A stretch of 64,000 nucleotides of DNA from Methanoculleus bourgensis MS2 (GCF_000304355.2 NC_018227.2:1178001-1242000), one strand, 5' to 3'; shown: positions 1 to 9,497, counted from the first letter of the stretch. Numbers and translations: made by a program. The notes: generated by a model from the letters alone, not told the origin.

Positions 1-529
1 CATGCGGGGTGAAAGTGAAACAAAACGAAGGGGCGCCGCTCCCATCCCCCAGCTTGCGCAGGGGGTCTTCCCGCTCTGCCCCTTCAACCCCGCAGAGATA
101 AAATCCCTCCGATTTCGGTTTGGCATCGACCGTGATCATGCGGCACCCCACATACTGCGAGAGTCGCATGGCGATGGCCACCGTCTTCAACAACATGGCC
201 CGACCGATACCCCGGCCTTCAAACTCCCGGTGCGTTGCCAGTCGTGCGATCTTCAGCGCCGGATAGTGGGGGTATGGATACCATTCTTCACCGTCGTTGT
301 CGCTGATCCCTTTCCTGATGATGCAGTCATTGGTGAGTGTAAAAAAACCGACGATCTGCTCTTCATATGATACGATCCGCGTGACCGACAACCGAGCGGC
401 CTGGTTTTCGAGTGCGTCTTCGACCAGAAACTCTGTCAGATCCAGCTCTCTGCACTGGAATAATGAAACATCAATGTCTTCGGTGAGAAGAGAAAAAGAT
501 AGATTATCGAAGGGTATTTTTGTGTTCAA
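1..529 (-). CDS. GNAT-family N-acetyltransferase, 3' end beyond the window
   Basis: The reading frame starts at a TTG (529) that overlaps the TGA of the upstream small gene, as in translational coupling. It stays open for 176 codons to the window edge, so the C-terminus is missing. Residues about 100-110 carry the acetyl-CoA pyrophosphate-binding signature (Arg, then EGRGIG), followed by a GNAT-like helix and strand and a GFY near residue 143. GNAT enzymes transfer acetyl from acetyl-CoA to an amine; the substrate here is unknown. A short upstream partner plus this enzyme resembles GNAT-type toxin-antitoxin pairs, in which the toxin acetylates aminoacyl-tRNA. That role is inferred from layout only. 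There is no ATG start, which is why simple gene callers may miss it. Confidence 0.75.
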   Translation of the reverse strand, partial: MNTKIPFDNLSFSLLTEDIDVSLFQCRELDLTEFLVEDALENQAARLSVTRIVSYEEQIVGFFTLTNDCIIRKGISDNDGEEWYPYPHYPALKIARLATHREFEGRGIGRAMLLKTVAIAMRLSQYVGCRMITVDAKPKSEGFYLCGVEGAEREDPLRKLGDGSGAPSFCFTFTPH

Positions 530-672
530 AGTCGCATCTCACGGGCGAGTATGGCGGCTTCGCGGATCAACTCGCGGCCGTCATCAGTGTCTGTGGGGCA
601 GTCCAGATAGCGTTGGAACCGCCGGGCGTCTTCCCCCTCCAGGACAAGCCCAAGTTCAATCGGTTTTGCCAT
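526..672 (-). CDS. small protein upstream of GNAT gene, possible antitoxin
   Basis: A 48-residue protein begins at the ATG at 672 behind a purine-rich ribosome site (AGGAAAGGGAG). A TATA-like stretch lies at about 688-703, so the mRNA leader is very short. The frame extends upstream to 801 but that part runs through the promoter and is unlikely to be coding. The protein starts with a strand-like hydrophobic segment (IELGLVLEG) followed by an Arg/Glu-rich helix. Its stop overlaps the start of the GNAT gene by two bases. Size and coupling fit an antitoxin or partner; I do not recognise a named DNA-binding fold with certainty. Confidence 0.6.
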   Translation of the reverse strand: MAKPIELGLVLEGEDARRFQRYLDCPTDTDDGRELIREAAILAREMRL

Positions 673-864
673 CTCCCTTTCCTCTGAATATACTATAATA
701 TCCCGACATACATAAAATAGGTTTCCCTTGGTGCCGGATTCAATCTCTCCACCGTTCTTTATCGTCTGGATCCGGTTGATCCCGGTGAGATCTCCCGGCA
801 CGGCGGGATGTGCCGCCGGACGCTGAAAAGGATAGACATGGCCTTGAATGCCAGAATAGGTACT

Positions 865-1578
865 TCACTTCTGCATTCTTCGGTAAAGGATGCCGAGCAC
901 CAGTACCGAGAGGATGGGTGCAAGCGCTATCAGCGCGATCAGCCCGAAACCGTCGGTGACGGGGTTACGGCCCTCGATCCCGGCCGCGACCCCGACAGCG
1001 AGAGAGAGGAGGAAGGTGACCGCCATCGGGCCGGTGGCGACACCCCCTGAGTCGAACGCGATACCGATAAACTCCCGGTCCGAGAAGGGGAGAAGGAGTA
1101 TGGCGGTGAGGTAGCCGGGGATGAGGAAGAAGAGCAGCGGGATTGCGTAGGCGAGCCGGGCCATGCCGAGCGATACCGAGACCGCGACACCGAGGGAGAG
1201 GGTGTAGAGAATGAGAGACTCCCCGATGTAGCCGCTCGATGATTCCCCAACCTGGTAACAGAGGACCCGGACCGCAGGCTCTGCGTAGGTGACAAGGAAC
1301 CCAAGGAAGAACCCGAATGGGATCAGCAGCCACCGCTGGTCGATCGCGGCGACGGCCTCCCCTATCTCCCGGCCGGCCGGAAGGAACGCGACGCTGACAC
1401 CCTGCAGGAAGAGGACCATGCCGAGGAACGCGAGCAGGATGCCCTTCGCGAGGTTTGCGATGTAGACCCGGGGGAGTTTCAGGTAGAGCGCCTGGAAGGC
1501 CAGGAAGAAGATGAGCAGGGGGAGGAGCGCCCCGGCAACCTCGATGGTGATCCGGCCCATGCCGTCGAGGAGCGCCAT
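865..1578 (-). CDS. DUF1538 membrane protein (second of tandem pair)
   Basis: A 237-residue multi-pass membrane protein of family DUF1538. Family hallmarks are an AEPAVRVL motif at the end of one membrane segment (about residues 100-107) and an FDSGGVATGP loop between later segments (about 174-183). The gene starts five bases after the stop of the paralogous gene at 1584-2279, so the two are co-transcribed. In many organisms DUF1538 proteins are about 500 residues with two such repeats; here each repeat is its own gene, suggesting a heterodimer. The biochemical role is not established to my knowledge; the conserved charged and Gly-rich loops inside the membrane suggest transport. Confidence 0.85.
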   Translation of the reverse strand: MALLDGMGRITIEVAGALLPLLIFFLAFQALYLKLPRVYIANLAKGILLAFLGMVLFLQGVSVAFLPAGREIGEAVAAIDQRWLLIPFGFFLGFLVTYAEPAVRVLCYQVGESSSGYIGESLILYTLSLGVAVSVSLGMARLAYAIPLLFFLIPGYLTAILLLPFSDREFIGIAFDSGGVATGPMAVTFLLSLAVGVAAGIEGRNPVTDGFGLIALIALAPILSVLVLGILYRRMQK

Positions 1579-1583
1579 AAGAG

Positions 1584-2279
1584 TCAGGAGTAGATCACCC
1601 CCATTACCATGACGCCGAGGATGGGGCCGAGCGAGGCGAGCCCGATCAGCCCGAAACCGTCCGCGAGGGCCGACCGCCCGGCAAGGACCGCACTGACCCC
1701 GACCCCGAGGGCCAGGATGACCGGGACCGTCAGCGGCCCGGTCGTCACGCCGCCGGCGTCAAACGCGATTGCCATGAAATCTGGCGGCGTGAACGGCGCA
1801 AGGAGAAGGACGGTGCCGTATCCGGCGGCGAAGAGGTAGGCAATAGGGACCCCGAGGACGATCCTGAGGACCGCCGCGGAGACGAAGAACCCGACGCCGA
1901 CCCCGATAACGATGACCAGGGGTTCCTGCGGGACGCCACCCGCGGAGACGGTATCGACCATGCCTGCAAGGACGCGGACGTCGGGCTCGGCGACGGTGGC
2001 AAGGAAACCGAAGAGGAACGCCCCGAGGACGACCAGAGCGAGCGACCCTCGGGCGGGGAGTTCGGAGCCGATCGCCTCACCGATTGGGAGGAGGCCTGCC
2101 TTCACGCCGGCGAGGAAGAGCGCGATCCCAAAGATGACCATACCGCTCCCGAGCAAGAATTGAAGGAGGTCGGACGGCGAGACCCTGAGCACGCCGACCT
2201 CAAGGATGACGATAACGAGGATGATGGGGATGACTGCCCGGAGGACCTCGGAGACCGCCTCCCTGATATCCTGCATCAT
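1584..2279 (-). CDS. DUF1538 membrane protein (first of tandem pair)
   Basis: A 231-residue integral membrane protein, paralogous to its downstream neighbour. It carries AEPDVRVLAG (about residues 97-106) and FDAGGVTTGP (about 174-183) at positions equivalent to those in the neighbour. The start ATG follows a clear GGAGGAG ribosome site. About seven membrane segments are predicted from hydrophobicity. Together the two genes match the two halves of a typical double-domain DUF1538 protein. Function unknown; no transporter partner or regulator is adjacent. Confidence 0.85.
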   Translation of the reverse strand: MMQDIREAVSEVLRAVIPIILVIVILEVGVLRVSPSDLLQFLLGSGMVIFGIALFLAGVKAGLLPIGEAIGSELPARGSLALVVLGAFLFGFLATVAEPDVRVLAGMVDTVSAGGVPQEPLVIVIGVGVGFFVSAAVLRIVLGVPIAYLFAAGYGTVLLLAPFTPPDFMAIAFDAGGVTTGPLTVPVILALGVGVSAVLAGRSALADGFGLIGLASLGPILGVMVMGVIYS

Positions 2280-2360
2280 GCTGCCGCTCCTCCCTGGGTG
2301 GCCGGCCGGGGGATCGGCTACTGTGTCATGAGTGCAGATAAAGACAGATCTTCGCCGTGG

Positions 2361-3650
2361 TCAGTGCCGCTTCTCCCATTTCAGGAGTTCCGTTACCTCA
2401 GAGAGCGTCTTTCCGCGCCGGATCTCCTCGCGAATCCGCTCCTCGGTCTTCTTCACTTCCATCGCCCGGCGTGCGATCTCGTAGGCCCGTTCCCGGGGAA
2501 TCACCACAACCCCGCTCTCGTCAGCGACGATCCAGTCTCCGGGCCTGACCTCCTGCCCGCAACAGAGGATCTCGGTGTTGATCTCCCCAAATCCCTTCGG
2601 CTCACCGGCGTTCGGGGCGGTTCCCCGGGCAAAGACCGGGAACCCCATCTCCCTGATGTCGTCGACGTCCCGCACCGCGCCGTCGATCACGATCCCCACA
2701 ATCCCGCGGTTCCTGGCGGAGTGAGTGGCAAGTTCCCCCCAGGGGGCGATGTGGGTCCCGCCGTCGTTGCTGATGACGAGGACGTCCCCCGGGACGGCGG
2801 CATTGATCGCCTCGACGGGTTTTGCCCAGTCCCCGGCGATGGTCCTGACCGTCACCGCCCGGCCGACCGCCTTTACCCGGCCGCAGATGGAGACGATACC
2901 CGTCATGGCCCCTTTCCGGTGCATGGCGTCGGTGACGTTCGGCGCAGAGACCGCTTCCAGCAGTCGGCGGATGGTGGCATCGGGGCTCTCCTCCTCCCGC
3001 GGCCTGATCTCGGGCCGGTCGATAGCCTCCCTGACCCGCCGCGCCGCCCCGGTCACATCGGCGGCCTTGACGATGTTCCCCCCCACAATGACGATCAAGG
3101 CCCCGGCGGCGACCGCCTCGGATGCGGTCTCTGCATCGAGCCCCCCCGCGACGGCGATGGGGATGCTCACCTCCCCGGCAAGGCGGCGGAGGAGGTCGAG
3201 CGATGACCCCCCGATCATCTGCTGGTCGATACCTACGTGGGCGTTGATGTAATCGACACCGAGCGCCTCAAGTTCGCGGGACCGGGAGACCGGGTCCTGG
3301 ACGTTGATGAGGTCGGCCATGATCCGGACACCGTACTTCCGGGCCGACCTGACCGCCTCGGCGATGACGGTGTCGTCGGCGTCGGCGAGGATACAGACGA
3401 TCCCGGCACCAGACTTCGCCGCCATCTCCACCTCGACCGCCCCGGTGTCGGCGACCTTCATGTCAGCGACGATCTCGTGCCCCGGGAACGCTTTCCGGAG
3501 CGTCCGCACGGCCTGCATCCCCTCGCTCTTGATCAGGGGGGTCCCGGCCTCAATCCAGTCCGCGCCACCACGGACCGCCTCTTCCGCGATCTCTACCGCA
3601 CGATCGATCTCGAGGAGATCGAGGGCCACCTGGAGAGTTGGCGTTGCCAT
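2361..3650 (-). CDS. hps: 3-hexulose-6-phosphate synthase fused to RraA-like domain
   Basis: A bifunctional 429-residue protein. Residues 1 to about 215 form the hexulose-6-phosphate synthase barrel (orotidine decarboxylase superfamily, with the DMKVADTG motif near residues 64-71 and the [10 protein letters not shown] region). It interconverts formaldehyde plus ribulose 5-phosphate with hexulose 6-phosphate. In archaea the pathway mostly runs backwards to make ribulose 5-phosphate for nucleotides. Residues from about 225 form an RraA/demethylmenaquinone-methyltransferase-like domain with the [12 protein letters not shown] stretch. I chose the ATG at 3650; an in-frame extension to 3749 adds an unrelated, Arg-rich segment. 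The partner isomerase is encoded far away (33969-34568). Confidence 0.92.
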   Translation of the reverse strand: MATPTLQVALDLLEIDRAVEIAEEAVRGGADWIEAGTPLIKSEGMQAVRTLRKAFPGHEIVADMKVADTGAVEVEMAAKSGAGIVCILADADDTVIAEAVRSARKYGVRIMADLINVQDPVSRSRELEALGVDYINAHVGIDQQMIGGSSLDLLRRLAGEVSIPIAVAGGLDAETASEAVAAGALIVIVGGNIVKAADVTGAARRVREAIDRPEIRPREEESPDATIRRLLEAVSAPNVTDAMHRKGAMTGIVSICGRVKAVGRAVTVRTIAGDWAKPVEAINAAVPGDVLVISNDGGTHIAPWGELATHSARNRGIVGIVIDGAVRDVDDIREMGFPVFARGTAPNAGEPKGFGEINTEILCCGQEVRPGDWIVADESGVVVIPRERAYEIARRAMEVKKTEERIREEIRRGKTLSEVTELLKWEKRH

Positions 3651-3795
3651 ACAGTACAGTATGGCGGAGATTCTATTTATCAGGTGCCGGGCCGGGGAAA
3701 CGTATATGGTGTGAGATGTCCGAGGGAACCGGCGCCCACGCTGCCCCACCGTACCCGGGAGAAGGGCGGCCGTACCGGCAGGATGTGATAGAAGG

Positions 3796-4755
3796 ATGGT
3801 TGAGATTGGTTACAAACTGGCGAGCGAAGAGCATGGGCCCCTCGACCTGGTCTCCAACGCCCGCCAGGCGGAGGATGCCGGGTTTGCGTTTGCCATGATA
3901 TCGGACCACTACCACCCCTGGACAGCCCGGCAAGGGGAGAGTCCGTTCGTCTGGACGGTGATCGGGGGCATATCCCAGGTGACGGCGGACCTCCGGCTGC
4001 TCACGGGCGTCACCTGCCCGACGGTCAGGATACACCCGGGCATCATCGCCCAGGCCGCGGCCACCGCAGCCGCCATGATGCCCGGGCGGTTCATCCTCGG
4101 CCTTGGATCAGGAGAGTACCTCAACGAGCATATCTTCGGCGACCGCTGGCCCCCGGCACCGGTCAGGGTAGAGATGCTTGAGGAGGCGGTGGAGGTGATC
4201 AGGATGCTCTGGAAAGGGGGCATGCAGGATTACTACGGCTCTTTCTATACCCTGGAGAACGCAGAGGTCTTCTCGCTTCCTGAGATTCTCCCCCCGATCT
4301 ACATAGCATCGGAAGGCCCGATCAGTGCCTCCCTGGCAGCGCGAGCCGGGGAGGGGTTCATCAACGCAGGCACAAACGCGGAAGAGTGCCTCATTGTCTT
4401 CCGGAACTCCGGGGGCGGCGATAAACCGGCGTACATGGAGGTCTCGGTCTGCTGGGCGGAGAGCGAGGAGGAGGGGCAGAGGAATGCCTATGAGCAGTGG
4501 CCCGTCGCTGCGAACAAAGGGGGACTGAACCGTGTCCTCCCCACACCGGCCCACTACGAGCAGCTGGCGGCGATGGTGACGCTGGAGGATGTGGCTGGGA
4601 ACGTCCCCTGCGGTCCTGACCCCGAGGTACACATCAAAAAGATCGAGGAGCGGGTCAGGATGGGGTTTGACCACGTCTGCGTCCATCAGATCGGAGAGCA
4701 GCAGCAGGAGTTCATGGAGTTCTACAGGAAGGAGGTTCTGCCGCATTTCCGGTAG
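3796..4755 (+). CDS. F420-dependent LLM-class oxidoreductase (TIGR03557-like)
   Basis: A 319-residue luciferase-like monooxygenase-fold protein of the F420-dependent branch, close to the glucose-6-phosphate dehydrogenase-like subgroup. Features are the N-terminal [13 protein letters not shown] strand, ISDHYHPW (about residues 35-42), a [11 protein letters not shown] segment (about 72-82) and [12 protein letters not shown] (about 100-111). Such enzymes use the deazaflavin F420, abundant in methanogens, as hydride carrier. The substrate cannot be read from sequence. It is divergent from the gene at 2361-3650 and is followed by the DUF2115 gene after 58 bases. Confidence 0.88.
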   Translation: MVEIGYKLASEEHGPLDLVSNARQAEDAGFAFAMISDHYHPWTARQGESPFVWTVIGGISQVTADLRLLTGVTCPTVRIHPGIIAQAAATAAAMMPGRFILGLGSGEYLNEHIFGDRWPPAPVRVEMLEEAVEVIRMLWKGGMQDYYGSFYTLENAEVFSLPEILPPIYIASEGPISASLAARAGEGFINAGTNAEECLIVFRNSGGGDKPAYMEVSVCWAESEEEGQRNAYEQWPVAANKGGLNRVLPTPAHYEQLAAMVTLEDVAGNVPCGPDPEVHIKKIEERVRMGFDHVCVHQIGEQQQEFMEFYRKEVLPHFR

Positions 4756-4813
4756 CGCGCCGGTCGTCGGAGGAGATGATTCATGCCTCCTGCCGATCAA
4801 GACTACAGGAGAG

Positions 4814-5368
4814 ATGAGCCCGGGAGAAGGTGAGACGGATATCCGCCGGGTCTGCGCCCGCCTGCGGTCGGCAACGACCAGGGCGGAACTTGCGGAGGTC
4901 CTCTACCGGGAGGTCTCGGGCTACTCGCTCTTTGACCTCCAGGCGCTACGGGGGAGGGTGGAGCGGGACCTCCGGTCTCTCCCTGCCGGGTACCGACAAC
5001 GCCTCTACCCCCGGGTGATGGAGCAGCTCTTTGATACGCATCATGCCCTCATCTCAACAGCCCGCCGGGGCGACCTGGATGCGCTGGACGAGCCGCTTAC
5101 GGGGCAGTTCCAGGAGTTCTGCGGGATGGTTGAGAAGACGTGCCTCACCCTGGAGAGCGATCCGCGTCTCAGCCTCCTCTACTACCTCCTCGCCGCCTTC
5201 AACCTCTTCGTCCTCGACCGCCCCGGCCACCCGGTGGGCACGCCATTCCCGGGGGGGTTCGAGGTCGAGGTCAGGAACGGGGAGTACGTCTGCCCGGTCC
5301 GGGAGAAGGCTGACGATGTTGAGAATGCTCTATGTCCCTACTGTCCGGCAAAACAGAGTGATACGTGA
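4814..5368 (+). CDS. DUF2115 / UPF0305 family protein
   Basis: A 184-residue soluble, mainly helical protein of a family largely confined to methanogens. The ATG at 4814 follows a GGAGAG-type ribosome site; an upstream extension in frame overlaps the previous gene and is rejected. Conserved parts include the LRGRVERDL and LPAGYRQRLYP stretches near the middle and two C-terminal cysteines in ALCPYCPAK that could bind metal. No enzymatic role is known to me. It probably shares a transcript with the oxidoreductase upstream. Confidence 0.78.
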   Translation: MSPGEGETDIRRVCARLRSATTRAELAEVLYREVSGYSLFDLQALRGRVERDLRSLPAGYRQRLYPRVMEQLFDTHHALISTARRGDLDALDEPLTGQFQEFCGMVEKTCLTLESDPRLSLLYYLLAAFNLFVLDRPGHPVGTPFPGGFEVEVRNGEYVCPVREKADDVENALCPYCPAKQSDT

Positions 5369-5375
5369 TCGGTAT

Positions 5376-5825
5376 TCAGTCGGTTGAGAAATAGCCGAGC
5401 CCGCCGGTGAATTCGCTGACATTCGCATAATATTTGGTGTCATGTGGGGTGATGACGGTGAGCGCAGGCACGACTACCTCGAACTTGTGCTCCGGGAACC
5501 AGTAGGACCCCTGCCCGTAGTCGTTTGACGCGTTATTCACGAGCACCACGGCATGTTCCAGGTCGATAGACTGGATCTTAGCGTCTTCGAAGTTCAGTAT
5601 ATCAAGTACCTTCCGTTTCAGGTCTGATTTTCCAAGGAGAAGAACAAGGAGCCCGATGCCGTCATCGATCTGGTAGTTCATGGTTACGACGGCATGCTCT
5701 TTCACAAGCTGGACGGTGACATCCTCGACGGTGATGTAACTGTACCGCTCGTCACTCCCTGCCACGACAGGAGCGATGAGTGCAGCTACGAGCATCAGCA
5801 CTACCGCGACCGTCACCCATCTCAT
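5376..5825 (-). CDS. exported hypothetical protein
   Basis: A 149-residue protein with a classic signal peptide: a basic start, about 15 hydrophobic residues (VAVVLMLVAALIAPVVAG) and a small-residue cleavage region. The mature part is predicted to be beta-rich, with a central hydrophobic LLVLLLGKSDLKRKVL stretch. I do not recognise the family. It is convergent with DUF2115 (7-base gap) and stands alone; the ATG is preceded by an A+T-rich promoter region at about 5830-5860. Confidence 0.7.
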   Translation of the reverse strand: MRWVTVAVVLMLVAALIAPVVAGSDERYSYITVEDVTVQLVKEHAVVTMNYQIDDGIGLLVLLLGKSDLKRKVLDILNFEDAKIQSIDLEHAVVLVNNASNDYGQGSYWFPEHKFEVVVPALTVITPHDTKYYANVSEFTGGLGYFSTD

Positions 5826-6054
5826 TATACAAGGGTTGTTCCGGGAGTCATAAAACCTTTATGGTAACTCCGGACCCGGGAGCCCTTACGCCCGAGTAAT
5901 GGGCGAGATCGCCCCTAAAAACCGGGTTTCTAAAATACCTGCCAACCTGTAGCGCGCTTCCGGGGGTACCTGTTTGGTAAAAGGCCATTCCCGGAATGCT
6001 CCCTGCCCGAGTGTCATCCCTGGCAGAGAGACTCAAAAAAGGTGTTTTTGGATC

Positions 6055-6330
6055 TCACTTCGACTGAGCGAGGACGATCTCGATACTTGAGACGTTTGTC
6101 TTTCCGGTATCGGTATCGATCATCTCGGTCGACGTAAAGATCTCTTTCTTGCTCACGTTCTCCAGGAACCGGTTGAGCGCGATCTCCGCTGTATCGACCG
6201 CACGTGAAATTGCCTTCCCCCGGGCCTTAATCGCGACTTCCTCCGCTCCGTTGTTAAATTGGGTGACCACCGCGAGCACGTAGTTCATGACCGGTTTGTT
6301 TCCCACGAATACTGTGTTATCCTTTATCAT
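6055..6330 (-). CDS. albA: Alba DNA/RNA-binding chromatin protein
   Basis: A 91-residue Alba protein, an abundant archaeal nucleoid and RNA-binding dimer. It opens with [17 protein letters not shown], the Alba strand-helix start. The [17 protein letters not shown] segment (about residues 34-50) supplies the basic nucleic-acid contact. It begins 13 bases after asd, so it may be read through from the lysine operon. Confidence 0.95.
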   Translation of the reverse strand: MIKDNTVFVGNKPVMNYVLAVVTQFNNGAEEVAIKARGKAISRAVDTAEIALNRFLENVSKKEIFTSTEMIDTDTGKTNVSSIEIVLAQSK

Positions 6331-6343
6331 TAGCCCACCTCGT

Positions 6344-7360
6344 CTAGAGATACTTCCTTGAGTATATCAGCTCTGCGTTGAGAACGGATGCACCTGCAGC
6401 CCCACGGATTGTGTTGTGCCCGAGTGCAACGAACCGTAATCCTTCCCGGATTCTCCCGACGGACACCGTCATACCCCGTCCCCGGTTACGGTCGAGCCGT
6501 GGTTGCGGACGGTCGGGCTGGTCGAGGAGCTCAATTGCCTTTGCCGGTTGTAAGGGTAGATTGCTGAAGGGGGACTTAAAGGTTGCGTAAGCTTTTTTCA
6601 CCTCGTCAACCGGTTCCTTCACGTCGGCCCAGACCGCGATGGTATGCCCGTCGATGACCGGGACCCGATGACAGCTTGCGCTCACCTGAATCGGGGCCGG
6701 GATCACCTCAGAACCGTTGAACGTTCCCATGATCTTTACGATCTCGGTCTCTATCTTCTCCTCCTCGGCTCCGATGTAGGGGATGACGTTATCGTAGATC
6801 TCCATAGCGGCAACACCGGCAAACCCGCCCCCTGAGATTGCCTGCATGGTTGCTGCATGAACGTTATGGAACTCAAATGATCTGAGAGGGGCAAGGGCCA
6901 GGGTAAGGACGATCGTCGAGCAGTTCGGGTTGGTCACGATGAACCCCCCGCGTCCGCGGTCCCGCTGGACATCGATCAGGCCCAGGTGGTCCGGATTGAC
7001 CTCCGGTATCACCAGGGGGACGTCCGGGTCCATGCGGTGTGACCGGGCGTTGCTGCAGACGGCAATGCCTGCGTTAGCGATCTCAGTCTCGAGCTGCGTC
7101 GCCACGTCGGCGGGAAGCGCCGAGAAGACAAGGTCGCAGTCCTTCAGGCTCTCGACGGTTGTGGGAGTGACGACGACATCGCTGACCTTATCCGGGTACG
7201 GCGCATCGAGGCGCCAGTTGACCACCTTGCCATACGGTTTTCCTGCACTCCGTTCAGAAGCGGTGAGAGTCTGGAGATGAAACCAGGGATGATCCGCTAA
7301 AAGCTGGACGAAGCGCTGTCCCACTGCTCCTGTGGCACCAAGCACTCCTACATTAATCAT
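6344..7360 (-). CDS. asd: aspartate-semialdehyde dehydrogenase
   Basis: A 338-residue NADP-dependent enzyme that reduces aspartyl phosphate to aspartate semialdehyde, the branch point for lysine, threonine and methionine. Visible are the nucleotide-binding GATGAVGQ (residues 8-15), the active-site cysteine in NPNCSTI (Cys147) and the ISGGGF/AG loop. The ATG at 7360 is preferred to the TTG two codons earlier because it aligns with the family start. It lies in the minus-strand run dapA-dapB-ferredoxin-asd. Confidence 0.95.
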   Translation of the reverse strand: MINVGVLGATGAVGQRFVQLLADHPWFHLQTLTASERSAGKPYGKVVNWRLDAPYPDKVSDVVVTPTTVESLKDCDLVFSALPADVATQLETEIANAGIAVCSNARSHRMDPDVPLVIPEVNPDHLGLIDVQRDRGRGGFIVTNPNCSTIVLTLALAPLRSFEFHNVHAATMQAISGGGFAGVAAMEIYDNVIPYIGAEEEKIETEIVKIMGTFNGSEVIPAPIQVSASCHRVPVIDGHTIAVWADVKEPVDEVKKAYATFKSPFSNLPLQPAKAIELLDQPDRPQPRLDRNRGRGMTVSVGRIREGLRFVALGHNTIRGAAGASVLNAELIYSRKYL

Positions 7361-7407
7361 AGACAAAAATATCTCTTGTGTTGGTGGTATTAAAAGAGTA
7401 TGTTTCT

Positions 7408-7578
7408 TTATTCCATCGAGATTGCCTCAGATGGACACTCGTCGACGCAAGTCTCGCAATCTACGCAGAGATCGGCGTCAACTTTTGCTTTGCCGTCTTC
7501 CATGGTTATGGCAGAAGCCGGGCAGACATCTATACAGGTCTCACAGGCGGTACACTTCTCAATATCAACAACTGCTGG
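7408..7578 (-). CDS. 2x[4Fe-4S] ferredoxin lacking a start codon
   Basis: From 7578 down to the TAA at 7408 the frame encodes a typical clostridial-type ferredoxin with two CxxCxxCxxxCP cluster motifs about 28 residues apart. The first codon in frame is CCA, directly after a TAG. A strong GGAGG ribosome site ends nine bases before the place where ATG should be. The bases there read TTAGCCAGCA, whereas TTATGCCAGCA would give ATG-Pro-Ala. One missing T therefore removes the start. The protein would be a low-potential electron carrier. It sits between dapB and asd, an unusual place for a ferredoxin unless it serves an adjacent redox step. Either a sequencing slip or a real loss is possible. Confidence 0.8.
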   Translation of the reverse strand, partial: PAVVDIEKCTACETCIDVCPASAITMEDGKAKVDADLCVDCETCVDECPSEAISME

Positions 7579-7660
7579 CTAATTTTTTTCCTCCGAATGT
7601 ACATGTTTTTCAACTGGTTAAAAATAAATTTCGTTTCCATAGACCGATCGGGAGCGCCTG

Positions 7661-8419
7661 TTATATCCCCAGGACATCCTGCATGGCGTAGATGCGCGGA
7701 TCTCTCCCGACAACCCAGCGGGCGGCCCGGACGGCGCCCTGCGCGAATACTGCCCGGTCGTAGGCGCGGTGGGAGATCTCGATACACTCAAAGTTTCCCG
7801 CGAAGAGGACCGCATGATCGCCGACGATGTCGCCACCCCGGACTGCATGCACGCCGATCTCGTTCTTCCGTTCCGCCGCGCCGACACGACCGTAGACCTT
7901 CTCGCGCTCCCCGAGTTCCTGGTCCAGGATCTCAAGGATGGTCTTTGCGGTGCCGCTCGGGGCATCCTTCTTGTAGCGGTGGTGGGCTTCCGTGACCTCG
8001 ATATCGTAGTCGCCGAGCTCGCGGGCGGCCTCACGCACGAGTTTCCAGAAGATGTTGACGCCGACAGAGAAGTTGCTTGATATCACCGCGGGGACGTTCC
8101 CCTCGACGGCGCTCCTGATAATTTCCCTCTGTTCGGGAGAGAACCCGGTCGTCCCGACGATGAGCGCCACGTTGTTCCTGGCCGCCGCCCTGATGTTCTC
8201 GACCGCAGCGGCCGCAACCGTGAAGTCGATGAGGACGTCAGGTTTCTTCTCCTTGAGGAACGCATCGATGCGGGCCGCGGGAACCACTTCCTTCCCGAAG
8301 AACGATCCTTCCCGTATATCGATCCCGCCGACCAGTTCAAGGTCCGGAGCCTCGTCAACGATCCGGCCGATGGTGGTGCCCATCCGCCCCAGGGCCCCCG
8401 ATACAGCTACGTTAATCAT
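7661..8419 (-). CDS. dapB: 4-hydroxy-tetrahydrodipicolinate reductase
   Basis: A 252-residue NAD(P)H enzyme of the diaminopimelate route to lysine. The nucleotide loop GALGRMG is at residues 8-14. The catalytic EAHHRYKKDAPSGTA region (about residues 143-157) contains the paired histidines, the lysine and the SGTA substrate loop. Its start overlaps the dapA stop by eight bases. Confidence 0.96.
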   Translation of the reverse strand: MINVAVSGALGRMGTTIGRIVDEAPDLELVGGIDIREGSFFGKEVVPAARIDAFLKEKKPDVLIDFTVAAAAVENIRAAARNNVALIVGTTGFSPEQREIIRSAVEGNVPAVISSNFSVGVNIFWKLVREAARELGDYDIEVTEAHHRYKKDAPSGTAKTILEILDQELGEREKVYGRVGAAERKNEIGVHAVRGGDIVGDHAVLFAGNFECIEISHRAYDRAVFAQGAVRAARWVVGRDPRIYAMQDVLGI

Positions 8420-9287
8420 AGTTCGCCAGCACCTTCCTCAACTGCTCCGTCTTCTGCCCGTCCAGGTCGTCGAGCGGCAGCCTGACCGGCCCTGCAGCCA
8501 TCCCGAGGATTCCTACCGCCTTCTTCACGGGGATGGGGTTTGTGTCGATAAACATCGCCCGGAAGAGCGGGGAGAGTTCGAAGTGCAGGTCCTGTGCGCG
8601 GGCAAGGTCGCCGGCACGGTAGGCTTCGTACATCTGCACCATCCGGCGGGGGTCGACGTTAGCGGTCACCGATATCACGCCTGCGCCCCCCAGCGCGAGG
8701 ACCGGGAGGGTCATCGCGTCGTCCCCGGAGAGCACGACGAAGTCTTCGTCCTGCGTCTCCTCGATGATGCGAGAGATCTGGGTGATGTCGCCGCTTGCCT
8801 CCTTGATCCCGACGATGTTCGGATGTCGGGCCAGTTCCGCCACCAGGTCGGGCTGGAGGTTCTGTCCTGTCCGTCCCGGGACGTTGTAGAGGATGATAGG
8901 AAGATCGAGGTCGGCAAGTTTCGTGAAGTGCTTGATGAGACCGGAACGGTTCGGCTTGTTGTAGTAGGGACTGATGACCAGAGCACCATCCGCGCCGGCA
9001 TCCCGTGCTGACCGGGTCAGGCGGATTGCCTCCTCGGTGTTGTTCGACCCGGTCCCGGCGAGCACCGGCACCCGTCCGTTGACAATCTCGATGGTCTCGC
9101 AAACCACCTGCTCGTGCTCCTCGAACGTGAGCGTCGCGGACTCCCCGGTCGATCCGCAGGGAACGACACCGTGGACTCCGCGTTGCAACAGTGATTCAAT
9201 GTTGGACCGTAATCCTCCGATGTCGAGACTCGCTCCGGAGTCCGGGTGAAAAGGGGTAATAATTGCTGGAAGGATTCCCTCAAACAT
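8412..9287 (-). CDS. dapA: 4-hydroxy-tetrahydrodipicolinate synthase
   Basis: A 291-residue TIM-barrel aldolase condensing pyruvate with aspartate semialdehyde. Diagnostic elements are CGSTGE (44-49), YNVPGRT (134-140, catalytic Tyr134) and the Schiff-base lysine in GIKEASGD (Lys162). It is translated just ahead of dapB and after rps17e (9 bases), in one apparent operon. Confidence 0.96.
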   Translation of the reverse strand: MFEGILPAIITPFHPDSGASLDIGGLRSNIESLLQRGVHGVVPCGSTGESATLTFEEHEQVVCETIEIVNGRVPVLAGTGSNNTEEAIRLTRSARDAGADGALVISPYYNKPNRSGLIKHFTKLADLDLPIILYNVPGRTGQNLQPDLVAELARHPNIVGIKEASGDITQISRIIEETQDEDFVVLSGDDAMTLPVLALGGAGVISVTANVDPRRMVQMYEAYRAGDLARAQDLHFELSPLFRAMFIDTNPIPVKKAVGILGMAAGPVRLPLDDLDGQKTEQLRKVLANYD

Positions 9288-9296
9288 ACTAGAGGA

Positions 9297-9485
9297 TTAT
9301 CGCTTCCTTGTATTTATCTTTCTTGAGATATACCCGGCAACCCTGTTCCGGACGCGCTTGCTGTCGATTGTGGCAACTTCGGCGACGGCGTGCTTGTTCT
9401 CATCAAAGTTCCCGCTAAACTTCTCACGATGCTTGACGAGGAGTTCTTCGCCGACATTCTTGATATATGATGGTTTTATTCCCAT
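9297..9485 (-). CDS. rps17e: 30S ribosomal protein S17e
   Basis: A 62-residue basic protein of the archaeal/eukaryotic small-subunit family S17e. The VGEELLVKHREKFSGNFDENK segment and VRNRVAGYISRK C-terminus are diagnostic. Length matches archaeal orthologues. It lies between thiN and dapA, a linkage common in methanogens. Confidence 0.95.
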   Translation of the reverse strand: MGIKPSYIKNVGEELLVKHREKFSGNFDENKHAVAEVATIDSKRVRNRVAGYISRKINTRKR

Positions 9486-9497
9486 GTGGACCTTCCC

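Noticed and set aside
5848-6036. 62-codon frame between the exported protein and alba
   Set aside because: No ribosome site, composition unlike local genes, no recognisable features.
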